A DNA stretch of 10,105 nt from Campylobacteraceae bacterium (GCA_027055635.1 JALUMZ010000153.1:1-10105); one strand, 5' to 3'; shown: positions 1 to 6,957, numbered from the stretch's first letter. Notes: generated from the sequence alone by a model not told the origin. Made by a program: numbers and translations.

Positions 1-309
1 GTACTAAATCTTATGAAAAATGCAGAAGATATACTTCTGGAAAAAAATATAGAAAATCCTTATATAAAAGTTAAGACTTATACGAAAGATACAAAATACA
101 TTTTAGAAATAATGGATAATGGCGGTGGTATTCCTATGGATATTATTGATAATATATTTGATCCATATTTTTCAACAAAATTACAAAAAGATGGTACAGG
201 ATTAGGGCTATATATGAGCAAGACAATCATTGAGGAACATTGCTATGGAAAACTTTTGGCTTTTAATAATAGTCATGGTGCTGTGTTTAAAGTAGAATTA
301 AATAGATGA
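1..309 (+). CDS. Sensor histidine kinase, C-terminal HATPase part (5' end outside window)
   Basis: This is the ATP-binding end of a two-component histidine kinase; the reading frame is open from base 1, so the sensor and phospho-accepting histidine lie outside the window. Landmarks in the 102 visible residues are an N box at residues 1-10 (VLNLMKNAED), a G1 box DNGGGIP at 39-45, an F box FDPYF at 53-57, and a G2 box GTGLGL at 65-70. The Bergerat ATP-binding fold is therefore intact. After the kinase core there is only a short tail ending in KVELNR, so no receiver domain is fused at the C-terminus. The signal sensed and the partner regulator cannot be read from this fragment. The next gene starts about 250 bp downstream after a hairpin, so it is probably a separate transcription unit. 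Confidence 0.95.
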   Translation, partial: VLNLMKNAEDILLEKNIENPYIKVKTYTKDTKYILEIMDNGGGIPMDIIDNIFDPYFSTKLQKDGTGLGLYMSKTIIEEHCYGKLLAFNNSHGAVFKVELNR

Positions 310-367
310 TTTGCTTAATGTTTTTGTGGAAAAAATAAGAAAAAAGGTTTCTAGTTTTTGTTTTTGA

Positions 368-376
368 TGCTAATAT
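368..376 (+). promoter_or_regulatory. Possible extended -10 promoter just upstream of the long hairpin
   Basis: The bases TGC-TAATAT form an extended -10 element (TGn followed by a hexamer close to TATAAT). No good -35 is visible; the stretch 17 bp upstream is simply T-rich, which is acceptable for Campylobacterota promoters, where -35 is poorly conserved. Transcription would start around 382-385, almost exactly at the base of the hairpin. It could drive a hairpin-led leader of the magIII operon or a short structured RNA. This is motif-based only. Confidence 0.35.
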
Positions 377-385
377 TGTTGTATC

Positions 386-463
386 GCATTTTCTAAAATA
401 CTTTTTAAAGAGACAAATCCTCCCTTTGGTCTGAGCCTCTTTGAAAAGTATTTTAGAAAATGC
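386..463. repeat. Long near-perfect inverted repeat (27-bp arms, 24-nt loop)
   Basis: The arms 386-412 and 437-463 are reverse complements at 26 of 27 positions, and the single mismatch (T405 against G443) is a G-U wobble in plus-strand RNA. The 24-nt centre (413-436) contains the pyrimidine-rich stretch TCCTCCC at 418-424. There is no U-tract directly after the stem (the next bases are TAACGAATTG), so it is not a classical intrinsic terminator. Candidates are a small structured RNA, a leader hairpin of the downstream operon, or a dispersed palindromic (MITE- or REP-like) element. No obvious target-site duplication flanks it. I see no second copy in this window. Confidence 0.85.
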
Positions 464-493
464 TAACGAATTGACCTGTTTTTAAGGAGGTTA

Positions 494-562
494 ATGTTGG
501 GCAAGAGAGACAAATTTTTTCTTCTAAGTTTTTTAAAGTTTATCTGTTTAAGGGATTGCTGA
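494..562 (+). CDS. Possible 22-codon leader ORF before magIII (doubtful)
   Basis: An ATG at 494 opens a 22-codon frame (begins MLGKRDKFF, ends LRDC) whose stop TGA at 560-562 overlaps the magIII ATG at 562 as TGATG, the arrangement of translationally coupled genes. A consensus Shine-Dalgarno AAGGAGG (484-490) precedes it, but the spacing to ATG is only 3 nt; the in-frame TTG at 497 would have a better 6-nt spacing. The peptide matches no family I recognise. It may be a coupling leader peptide or mere coincidence in AT-rich DNA. Confidence 0.2.
   Translation: MLGKRDKFFLLSFLKFICLRDC
550..554 (+). promoter_or_regulatory. Ribosome binding site that fixes the magIII start
   Basis: AAGGG at 550-554 lies 7 nt before the ATG at 562. 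An in-frame TTG at 556 would leave only 1 nt between this site and the start codon, so the ATG is the better start. Confidence 0.55.
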
Positions 563-1248
563 TGTTAAATGATAGTTTTGAACTTTTGGTTAAGTTAAGA
601 GATGCCGGTTATCTACAAGAATTGAGAGATCCTCTTTGGTGGCCTCATAGTGGGAGTTATGAAGTTGTTGTGGGAACTATTTTGACTCAGCAGACAAAGT
701 GGGAAAAAGTAGAGAAAAGTTTAGATAATTTAAAGAAAAATGGCATAGATTCGCTTCAGAAGATAGCAAAACTTGATTCTAAAACTCTCTCAATTCTCAT
801 AAAACCAAGCGGTTTTTATAATACAAAAACCAAGTATCTTTTGTGGTTATCAAGGGCTATTGTCAGGGATTTTGGTAGTTTTGAAGAGTTTTGTTTGGGT
901 GTTGATAAGCAATGGCTTTTGAGTCAAAAGGGGATTGGGCAGGAGAGTGCAGATTCTATTTTGTGTTTTGGCTGTTTAAAAGATGTTTTTGTGGTCGATA
1001 GTTATACTCAAAGGCTACTTAGTGCTTACGGGTATGAGTTTGAAAATTATGATGAGTTGCAAGAGTGGATGAGTGAGGGTGTGCTCTCAAATAAGACTAA
1101 AATAGACAAATTATACCAAAAAAAGATGAATATAAATGAGATTTATGCAAGATTTCATGGTAAAATTGTGGAATACTGTAAGAAAAATAGTGTAGGTAAA
1201 AGAGTGATAATAGAAGAATTGGAGAGTTATGAGGGTATCGGCAAGTGA
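562..1248 (+). CDS. magIII: 3-methyladenine DNA glycosylase, MagIII type (endonuclease III superfamily)
   Basis: This 228-residue protein is a monofunctional base-excision repair glycosylase of the HhH-GPD superfamily, expected to remove 3-methyladenine and related alkylated bases in the cytoplasm. The aromatic segment LWWP (25-28) and LTQQTKW (from about 43) match the N-terminal half of Helicobacter MagIII as I remember it. The helix-hairpin-helix is around 116-136, with KGIG at 123-126 and the following ESAD. The catalytic aspartate is D146 in VVDSY. K201 in RFHGK corresponds to the lysine I recall as carbamylated in the Helicobacter enzyme. The four C-terminal cysteines that hold the iron-sulfur cluster in endonuclease III are absent, as expected for MagIII. 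The start is ATG 562; an upstream in-frame TTG at 556 is too close to the ribosome site. Its 3' end overlaps the next gene by 20 bp, tying a DNA repair gene to flagellar genes. Confidence 0.9.
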   Translation: MLNDSFELLVKLRDAGYLQELRDPLWWPHSGSYEVVVGTILTQQTKWEKVEKSLDNLKKNGIDSLQKIAKLDSKTLSILIKPSGFYNTKTKYLLWLSRAIVRDFGSFEEFCLGVDKQWLLSQKGIGQESADSILCFGCLKDVFVVDSYTQRLLSAYGYEFENYDELQEWMSEGVLSNKTKIDKLYQKKMNINEIYARFHGKIVEYCKKNSVGKRVIIEELESYEGIGK

Positions 1249-2782
1249 AATTTTAGCTTCTATTTCGGGTGGTTCTAAAGATATAAAGAGTGTTCAAAAA
1301 TCCTCAACCTCTAAAAATGCCGATGTTCTAGTTCCAAAAGAGGCAGAAATAAAGGATTTTTCTGTAAAAACTCTGCTTGATTCTCTCTTTAAAGATTTAA
1401 GTACAAATCAAAAGTCAAAAGATACTATTTTGCAAATTCTTCAGGCTAAAAATATACCTAAAAATATAAAAGGTACACTAAGTGAATTAAAATCCATAGT
1501 AGATACTCTAAAAAATGATAAAACTCTTCTAAAATCTGCTCGTGCATTGGAGAAGAACTTTTTAGACATCAAAGATGTGAATTCCAAAACTATGTTGACT
1601 CAAATAAAAAACTCAGGTATATTTTTAGAATCAAAATTAGCAAAAACAGATGTTGCTAAATCTCTGCTCCCGAACTATATTTATGAAAAACTAACATCTA
1701 TAAAAAGTGTGATTATAAAAAATAAACTCCCCATCAGTACATCCAAGATAGATGATATTTTAAACTCACAAGTGGCTAATAAGAGCTTTATAAATAGCAT
1801 AAATGATATAATCCAAAGTCTAAAACCAGATAAAAATCAAGCCAAAATAGAGACTCTAGCAAGACTAGACAATCTTGCAAAAAAAGTTCAGTTACTAGAG
1901 TCTAAGATCGCAAATAATACTCCTACTTCTAATAGTGATATTAAAGCTGTGGTAAATGAAATCATTTCAAAGATGGATGAAATTATTAACCCTAAAGTAC
2001 TTGAAGAGCTAAACTTATCTTTAAAGAGTTTAAATTTACAAAATAGTACAGAGACAAAATTTTTAGAGTTAAATATAGGCGAAAAACTTCAAAGAGCAGT
2101 AAATCAAATCAAGAGTGAATTGGCAATAAAAATTCCAAAATCTGATTTACATGTAGAGATAACAAAACTAGCACAAAACCTAAAAGAGGATTTAGTTCAC
2201 GCTATACAAAATAGAGATATAGTACCAAATCAAAAACTAATGACTCTGCCGGACATAAAAGAGGAGATACTAACAGATACAAAAGCAAATCTCTTAAAGA
2301 TAAAAGAGGAGCTTAGCACATCAAATACACCAAATTCACATGATACGCTCTTGAAGGTGGATAAAGCATTAAATAATATCAACTACTATCAGCTGATCTC
2401 TCTTAGTTCAAATGCAAATATCTCATATCTGCCTCTACTTTGGGAAGGTTTGGATGATGCACAGGTGAGCATAAAAAAACTGAAGCAAAAGAGATATTTT
2501 TGTGAGATAAATCTTAGGCTCAAAGAATTTGGAAAAATTGATCTGCTTGTTATGCTTTTTGATGACATAAGTATAAATATCTCTATCTTCACAAAAAGTG
2601 ATAAGTTTTTAAAAAAGATAAAACAGAATCTACAAGTTCTAAGACAAGGTATAAATAGTGTGGGGCTTTTACCGCAAAATATCTATCTTTTTAATGCTTC
2701 CAAAGAGAGTAGAGCTAAAGAAGAGATGAGAGAGTATGCCAAGAATCAGCAGGTTGGGCAGGGAGTGAATTTTTATGTCTAG
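1229..2782 (+). CDS. FliK-like flagellar hook-length control family protein
   Basis: This 517-residue protein is very rich in lysine, serine and asparagine. Roughly residues 1-380 are helical-looking, low-complexity sequence without a recognisable domain. From about residue 386 to 490 there is a compact alternating strand/helix region: an INLRLKEFGKIDLLVML-type strand pair, then INISIFTKSDKFLKKI, and a final helix QNLQVLRQGINSVG. That order resembles the FliK C-terminal (Flg_hook) domain, which talks to FlhB to stop hook elongation. It has no signal peptide or membrane segment, as expected for a cytoplasmic or self-exported protein. The gene overlaps magIII (20 bp) and flhX (8 bp). A FliK-like gene next to a FlhB C-terminal homologue recalls the Bacillus ylqG-ylqH pair. 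The true fliK of this organism may lie elsewhere, so this could be a paralogue; I leave the symbol open. Confidence 0.65.
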   Translation: MRVSASEILASISGGSKDIKSVQKSSTSKNADVLVPKEAEIKDFSVKTLLDSLFKDLSTNQKSKDTILQILQAKNIPKNIKGTLSELKSIVDTLKNDKTLLKSARALEKNFLDIKDVNSKTMLTQIKNSGIFLESKLAKTDVAKSLLPNYIYEKLTSIKSVIIKNKLPISTSKIDDILNSQVANKSFINSINDIIQSLKPDKNQAKIETLARLDNLAKKVQLLESKIANNTPTSNSDIKAVVNEIISKMDEIINPKVLEELNLSLKSLNLQNSTETKFLELNIGEKLQRAVNQIKSELAIKIPKSDLHVEITKLAQNLKEDLVHAIQNRDIVPNQKLMTLPDIKEEILTDTKANLLKIKEELSTSNTPNSHDTLLKVDKALNNINYYQLISLSSNANISYLPLLWEGLDDAQVSIKKLKQKRYFCEINLRLKEFGKIDLLVMLFDDISINISIFTKSDKFLKKIKQNLQVLRQGINSVGLLPQNIYLFNASKESRAKEEMREYAKNQQVGQGVNFYV

Positions 2783-3032
2783 ACTAAAAAAAGCAGTTGC
2801 TTTAAAATATGACAAAAAAAGAGATAGTGCTCCAAAAGTCAAGGCTAGCGGTAAGGGCGAGATAGCAAAAAGAATTATAAAAATTGCCCAAGAAAATAAT
2901 CTTCCAATAAAAAAAGATGAAGATTTGGTGGAGCTTTTAAGCAAAGTAGAGCTTGATAAAGAGATACCTCAAAACCTCTATAAAGCAGTGGCAGAGGTCT
3001 TTAGCTTTGTCTATAAGATGACAAAAAAGTAG
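2775..3032 (+). CDS. flhX: FlhX, stand-alone FlhB C-terminal domain homologue
   Basis: This 85-residue cytoplasmic protein matches the cleaved C-terminal piece of the flagellar export gate protein FlhB. AVALKYDKK (7-15), the SAPKVKASGKGEIAKRI segment, NNLPI followed by an acidic/leucine helix, and EIPQNLYKAVAEVFSFVYK near the end all fit. It starts almost exactly where FlhB would be after autocleavage at NPTH, and it lacks both the NPTH motif and the membrane domain. In Helicobacter and Campylobacter, FlhX can substitute functionally for the processed C-terminal FlhB fragment in substrate-specificity switching. ATG 2775 overlaps the end of the FliK-like gene by 8 bp, with GGGAG at 2761-2765 as ribosome site. 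The pairing suggests both act on the rod/hook-to-filament switch. Confidence 0.9.
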   Translation: MSRLKKAVALKYDKKRDSAPKVKASGKGEIAKRIIKIAQENNLPIKKDEDLVELLSKVELDKEIPQNLYKAVAEVFSFVYKMTKK

Positions 3033-3039
3033 TGAAGTT

Positions 3040-4986
3040 ATGAAAAATTTGATATTTGCTTTGATGAGTGTTTTTCTTTTTTTTGGATGTAGTCAAAAAG
3101 AAGTAAAAGTTGTAAATTATAAGCAGGATTTGGACTATTTGTTAAAAGAGACAAAATCTTTAAAAGTAGATATGAAGAGTTTTGACTCTAGGTATTTTAT
3201 GCCTTGGGAGATTAAGTCTATAAGAGTTAAAAAGAGCTATGCCTCTTGGGCAAATAGAGCCTTTGCGAGGATTGGCAGATATTATGGCCAAAATCAGCGT
3301 TTATGGGATAAAAATAGAGTAAAAAACCTCATAAAATCAACCAATTTTGTAGATTTCAACAAAGCAAAACTCTACGCTATCACTATAAGAGATGTACAGG
3401 TTAGAAATCTACCGACAAACAGACCCTTTATAAGAAACCCAAAACTTGCAGGGGAGGGCTTTGCTTTTGATTATATGCAAAATACGCATCTACATGTAAA
3501 CACACCACTTTTTATATCTCATTTTAATAGTGACGGATCTTGGGCTTATATACAAAACCCCTCTTCATTAGGGTGGATACCCATAGGAAGTTTTAGAGTT
3601 TTAAATGCAAAAGAGAGGACTCTTTTTATAAAATCTAAAAAGATAGTCATCACAAAAGATAAGACGGCTATCTACTCAAAAAAGCAAAATTTTATCCTCT
3701 ATGCAAAACTCGGTGCAATTTTTCCTTATAATGGCAAAGATGAAGATTTCTACCACTCTTTTGTATATACAAAGTACGCCAATAAAATTGAAGTGATGAT
3801 TTCAAAACAAAGAGCTGGCATCATGCCTTTGAGATTTGATAAAGGCAATATCTTAAAGATTGGTAATTCACTTCTTGGAGAGTTGTACGGATGGGGTGGT
3901 TTTTTGAACAGTAGAGACTGCTCTGCTATGACAAAGGACTATTTTGTGCCTTTTGGAGTTTGGATACCAAGAAATTCTGCTGGACAAAAGAGGAGCGGAG
4001 AGTATATATCTTTGGATAATCTTAGCGATAGGGAAAAAGAGAATACAATCATAGAAAAAGGTATAGCATTTGAGAGTTTGATATATCTTAGGGGGCATAT
4101 AATGCTCTATGTCGGAGTTTATAATGGCAAAGCGATGGTTATGCATAATCTTTGGGGTATAAGGATTCAAAATAGCGGGGTTGATGGTAGATATATCGTA
4201 GGCAAGAGTATCATTTCAGACCTGTATCTAGGTGCAAATTTGCCAAATCTTAAAAAAGGTACTCTTTTGATTTCGAGGGTTAAAGGTTTGGTTATAAAAC
4301 CTGATATGCCACCGATAAATACCAACAATTTTGTAAAAGCATATCCTGATATAGTAAAATTTAGAGATAATATGCTCTATTTTATAGATGGAAAAAGTAT
4401 GGTTTATGATGATTTTATAGAAAAAAATTTCAAACAAAAGCTAGAGAATCCTAGTATAAAAGATACTATATCCATAAAATACAAGGCATTTGAAAAGATA
4501 GAAGAGCCAAGTTTCAATGATGATGCAGGTAGATTTAGGAGTGAAAAGTTGCTGAAAAAACTCTATGGAAAAAACAAAAAAGAGATAGAGAAAAATTTAG
4601 TAAAACTAGATTGGATTGATGGAACAACTATCTTCTTTAATAAGAAACAAAATGCAGCAAATCAGCTTCAAAAAGTGATAAATGAGCTAAAGAGATTACC
4701 TAAAAAATTTAGAAAATATTTGATAAATATAGCAGGGACTTATAATTATAGAAAGATATCTGGTACAAATAGACTGAGTGCACATAGTTTTGGGATTGCG
4801 GTTGATATAAATGTAAAAAATTCAAGCTATTGGAAGTGGGACAGGGTGTTTGGATATAAAAATAAAATTCCTCGAAAGATTGTAGATATATTTGAAAAGT
4901 ATGGCTTCATTTGGGGAGGCAGGTGGTACCATTATGATACGATGCATTTTGAGTATAGACCAGAGTTTTTTGATACTATTGATTAG
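3040..4986 (+). CDS. Lipoprotein with SH3b, NlpC/P60 and M15 peptidase domains (dual peptidoglycan hydrolase)
   Basis: A 648-residue exported lipoprotein. MKNLIFALMSVFLFFGC is a signal peptide with lipobox (C17), predicting a membrane anchor facing the periplasm. Residues about 25-140 resemble the NlpC/P60-stabilising N-terminal domain. About 120-200 is an SH3b1 domain (VRNLPT, GEGFAFDYMQ, GWIP), then an SH3b2-like part to about 260. The NlpC/P60 domain (about 275-395) has catalytic C294 in SRDCSA, H353 in RGHIMLYVG and H369 in MHNLWG, predicting cleavage of the gamma-D-Glu-diaminopimelate bond. Residues about 420-648 form an M15-type metallopeptidase. It begins at YPDIVKF and has zinc ligands H582 and D589 (SAHSFGIAVD) and H636, with D633 catalytic in YDTMHFE, so both active sites look intact. 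The two modules more often occur as separate proteins. The gene sits 7 bp after flhX and overlaps the convergent minus-strand gene by 11 bp. A role in wall remodelling for flagella or cell shape is inference. Confidence 0.88.
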   Translation: MKNLIFALMSVFLFFGCSQKEVKVVNYKQDLDYLLKETKSLKVDMKSFDSRYFMPWEIKSIRVKKSYASWANRAFARIGRYYGQNQRLWDKNRVKNLIKSTNFVDFNKAKLYAITIRDVQVRNLPTNRPFIRNPKLAGEGFAFDYMQNTHLHVNTPLFISHFNSDGSWAYIQNPSSLGWIPIGSFRVLNAKERTLFIKSKKIVITKDKTAIYSKKQNFILYAKLGAIFPYNGKDEDFYHSFVYTKYANKIEVMISKQRAGIMPLRFDKGNILKIGNSLLGELYGWGGFLNSRDCSAMTKDYFVPFGVWIPRNSAGQKRSGEYISLDNLSDREKENTIIEKGIAFESLIYLRGHIMLYVGVYNGKAMVMHNLWGIRIQNSGVDGRYIVGKSIISDLYLGANLPNLKKGTLLISRVKGLVIKPDMPPINTNNFVKAYPDIVKFRDNMLYFIDGKSMVYDDFIEKNFKQKLENPSIKDTISIKYKAFEKIEEPSFNDDAGRFRSEKLLKKLYGKNKKEIEKNLVKLDWIDGTTIFFNKKQNAANQLQKVINELKRLPKKFRKYLINIAGTYNYRKISGTNRLSAHSFGIAVDINVKNSSYWKWDRVFGYKNKIPRKIVDIFEKYGFIWGGRWYHYDTMHFEYRPEFFDTID

Positions 4987-6655
4987 TCTTAGTTGCCGCT
5001 TTATTTATATATAAAACACTGTTACCTTTTTTATTGTAATAGATACCAAGAGAGTTTTTTTTGGATATGAGGATACCCCTGCCGTTATAGGTATGAGAAT
5101 TTCTAAAGATTTTGCTTAATATTTGTGTATCAAAGCCATCTCCCTCATCTTTTATTATTGTTATGATGTATGTTGAGTTGTTGTATATAACTTTTCTAAC
5201 TGTTATATCTATTTTTTTATCACAAATACTCTCTTTTTTAAGAAGTTCTTGCTCAAAAGTACCATTTTTGATAAAATTATGTTTCAGATTTTTATCTATA
5301 CCTAGATTTCCATGCTCGTATGCATTTGTTAAAAGCTCAGTAAAAATAATACTCTCTTTGTTTATAGTCTTAACATCACAATTTAATTTTTTTAGTATAT
5401 CTGTATAGTGTTCTATTGCATCATTTTCAAGCATAGAGAGCTTTGTTGCAAAAGTTTTGCTATATATATCCTTGGTCTTTTTTTGCAGATCTATTTTATT
5501 TATAAAAATTATAGTTACATCGTCTTCTTGTTTTTTTATTCTGTTTAAAAAATTCTCTTTCATTTCTCTTTTGGTAAATGAATTTAAAAAATCCTTTTCT
5601 ATGAAATCACTATATGATTTACCATGAATAGTGCTATTTTCTACCAATCCATCACTATAAAAAAGAAATTTTACAATATTTGAGATGTTGTAACTATCTA
5701 TATGGAAAAAGTCTAGGTACTTTGAAATGGGTGGATTGTTTGATGGTAGTTTTATTATGTTTGAGTCTATATCTTGCATGAGTAAAAACGGCATAGAAAA
5801 TTTAGCATAATCTAAACTCTCCTTTTTTTTATCGATCACTATGAGATCAACTGAAAGTATCTCCTCTTCAAGTAGTATAGATTTTATGAAATCAATACCT
5901 TTTTCTATAAGAATAGTAAAATTAAAATTGCTATTTTTTATGGATTTGTCTATAGTGTGATTTATATACGCAGTAAATATCATCGCAGAAAGAGATGCTG
6001 AGATGCCTTTACCCATACCATCTACTATCATAAAAAATAGTCTATCTCCATCAATCAATCTTGCGCTATATGCATCCCCACTCATAATATCAATTGGCAT
6101 ATAGAGAAAATCAATAATAGTATAGCTATTTTTATTATTTACCAGCTGATAGTAAAAATCATTTTTGAGAATATTAAGCTCTTTTGCAAAACCCAACTCT
6201 TCTTGATAGATATGATACTCACCCCTCTCTTTTATATATCTATTTGCAATGAGGATTTTTGCAATATCTTCCAATGCTTGCATTAAGGTGTTGTATTGCA
6301 TAGGTTTTTGAACAAATCGATTTATATTTATATTTAGTGCATTAACCAATAAATCAGAATTATTAAAAGCAGTTACTAAGATAATAGGAGTATCTTTGTC
6401 TGTTTTTCTGATCTTACTTGCCATCTCTAATCCCGTCATTTGAGGCATGCTGTGATCAGTTAATATAATATCTATATCGCCATTTTTATATTTTTTAAAT
6501 CCCTCTTTTCCATTTTTTGCAAAACAAATTTTACCAAATAGAGTACTAAATATAGACTCATATGCAACGGATATATCTTCATTGTCTTCTACACACAATA
6601 TAGTCAATGTTTTAAAAAAATCCAAAACCTCTTTGCTTGGTAGCTTATTGAGCAT
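4976..6655 (-). CDS. Response regulator with SpoIIE/PP2C phosphatase and anti-sigma-type HATPase (HsbR-like)
   Basis: A 559-residue cytoplasmic three-domain switch protein. The receiver domain (about 16-130) has acidic pocket E23-D24, phospho-acceptor D67 in LTDHSMP, T95 and K117 (VQKPM). The SpoIIE-type PP2C phosphatase (about 175-390) keeps the metal-binding aspartates: D194 (MSGDAYS), D212-G213 (VDGMGKG), D335-G336 (YSDGL) and the EDDVTII motif at 377-383. The C-terminal HATPase (about 400-550) has the RsbW-like N box TELLTNAYEHGN (E440, N444, H448), G1 DEGDGF (503-508) and NGRGI (524-528). One chain thus holds both the serine kinase and the phosphatase for a STAS partner, as in Pseudomonas HsbR. 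The STAS gene lies 6 bp upstream. There is no strong ribosome site, so translation is probably coupled to the STAS gene. The upstream histidine kinase that phosphorylates D67 is unknown; CheA is a possibility given the neighbouring chemoreceptor. Confidence 0.92.
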   Translation of the reverse strand: MLNKLPSKEVLDFFKTLTILCVEDNEDISVAYESIFSTLFGKICFAKNGKEGFKKYKNGDIDIILTDHSMPQMTGLEMASKIRKTDKDTPIILVTAFNNSDLLVNALNININRFVQKPMQYNTLMQALEDIAKILIANRYIKERGEYHIYQEELGFAKELNILKNDFYYQLVNNKNSYTIIDFLYMPIDIMSGDAYSARLIDGDRLFFMIVDGMGKGISASLSAMIFTAYINHTIDKSIKNSNFNFTILIEKGIDFIKSILLEEEILSVDLIVIDKKKESLDYAKFSMPFLLMQDIDSNIIKLPSNNPPISKYLDFFHIDSYNISNIVKFLFYSDGLVENSTIHGKSYSDFIEKDFLNSFTKREMKENFLNRIKKQEDDVTIIFINKIDLQKKTKDIYSKTFATKLSMLENDAIEHYTDILKKLNCDVKTINKESIIFTELLTNAYEHGNLGIDKNLKHNFIKNGTFEQELLKKESICDKKIDITVRKVIYNNSTYIITIIKDEGDGFDTQILSKIFRNSHTYNGRGILISKKNSLGIYYNKKGNSVLYINKAATKTNQ

Positions 6656-6661
6656 CTAATA

Positions 6662-6949
6662 TCAATACTTTTCTACATTAAATAGTTTTGTTAAAGAGAG
6701 CATATCAAAAAGATCTATAAGCTCTTTATCATGTGCCAATATTTTTATGTGTTTTTTGTCCTTCATAACAGATTTATTTATATATCCTATGACACTTGAG
6801 GGCAAAACGAAAGAGTCTTTGATTTCTAGTGTTACTGTGTCGTAAGTATCATACATTTCTCTTAATTTATCTATCAAGTTTTTTGAATCCAAGATGGTTT
6901 TTACAATACCCTCGACAATCAATTTTGAGTTCTTAATATGTAGTTTCAC
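6662..6949 (-). CDS. STAS-domain protein, anti-sigma factor antagonist-like
   Basis: A 95-residue protein made of a single STAS fold, the family of SpoIIAA, RsbV and HsbA. LKIVEG-like strand 1 (8-15), the TVTLEIKD strand (38-45), LPSSVIGYINK at 49-59 and the KHIKILA strand (66-72) give the usual alternating pattern. S51 or S52 is the likely phosphorylation site: the segment aligns with the canonical IDSSGLG, but the aspartate before the serine is proline here. The start codon is GTG at 6949, with AAAAGGATAGG just upstream (6958-6968), and the gene begins 18 bp after the chemoreceptor. It probably acts as the substrate of the kinase and phosphatase encoded 6 bp downstream, and binds its output partner only in one phosphorylation state. 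That partner (anti-sigma, cyclase or other) is not in the window. Confidence 0.85.
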   Translation of the reverse strand: MKLHIKNSKLIVEGIVKTILDSKNLIDKLREMYDTYDTVTLEIKDSFVLPSSVIGYINKSVMKDKKHIKILAHDKELIDLFDMLSLTKLFNVEKY

Positions 6950-6957
6950 TTTTGGTA

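Larger units (their letters stand above)
310..561. other. Intergenic region between histidine kinase and magIII
   Basis: No convincing protein gene of normal size lies here. It holds a T/A-rich stretch (310-367), the extended -10-like motif at 368-376, the hairpin at 386-463, a TTGACC hexamer at 471-476 that could be a -35 (the -10 partner around 492-497 is poor), and an AAGGAGG sequence at 484-490. The 10-mer AGAGACAAAT occurs twice, at 409-418 at the edge of the hairpin loop and at 506-515, so the second half may include a decayed partial copy of the hairpin sequence. Confidence 0.6.

Noticed and set aside
386..463. Hairpin as a classical Rho-independent terminator of the histidine kinase gene
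   Set aside because: No U-tract follows the stem on either strand, the stem is far longer and more AT-rich than usual, and it lies about 80 bp past the stop codon.
386..515. CRISPR array or tandem repeat
   Set aside because: Only one inverted repeat and one 10-bp direct repeat are present; there are no regularly spaced units or cas genes.
3868..4437. Open frames on the minus strand inside the lipoprotein gene
   Set aside because: They lie wholly within a well-supported gene with clear catalytic motifs, and their translations show no domain; they are chance frames.
5112..5408. Plus-strand open frame opposite the HATPase end of the regulator
   Set aside because: Its hydrophobic serine/leucine/phenylalanine-rich translation is the typical antisense of an AT-rich lysine/asparagine-rich gene, and it has no upstream signals.
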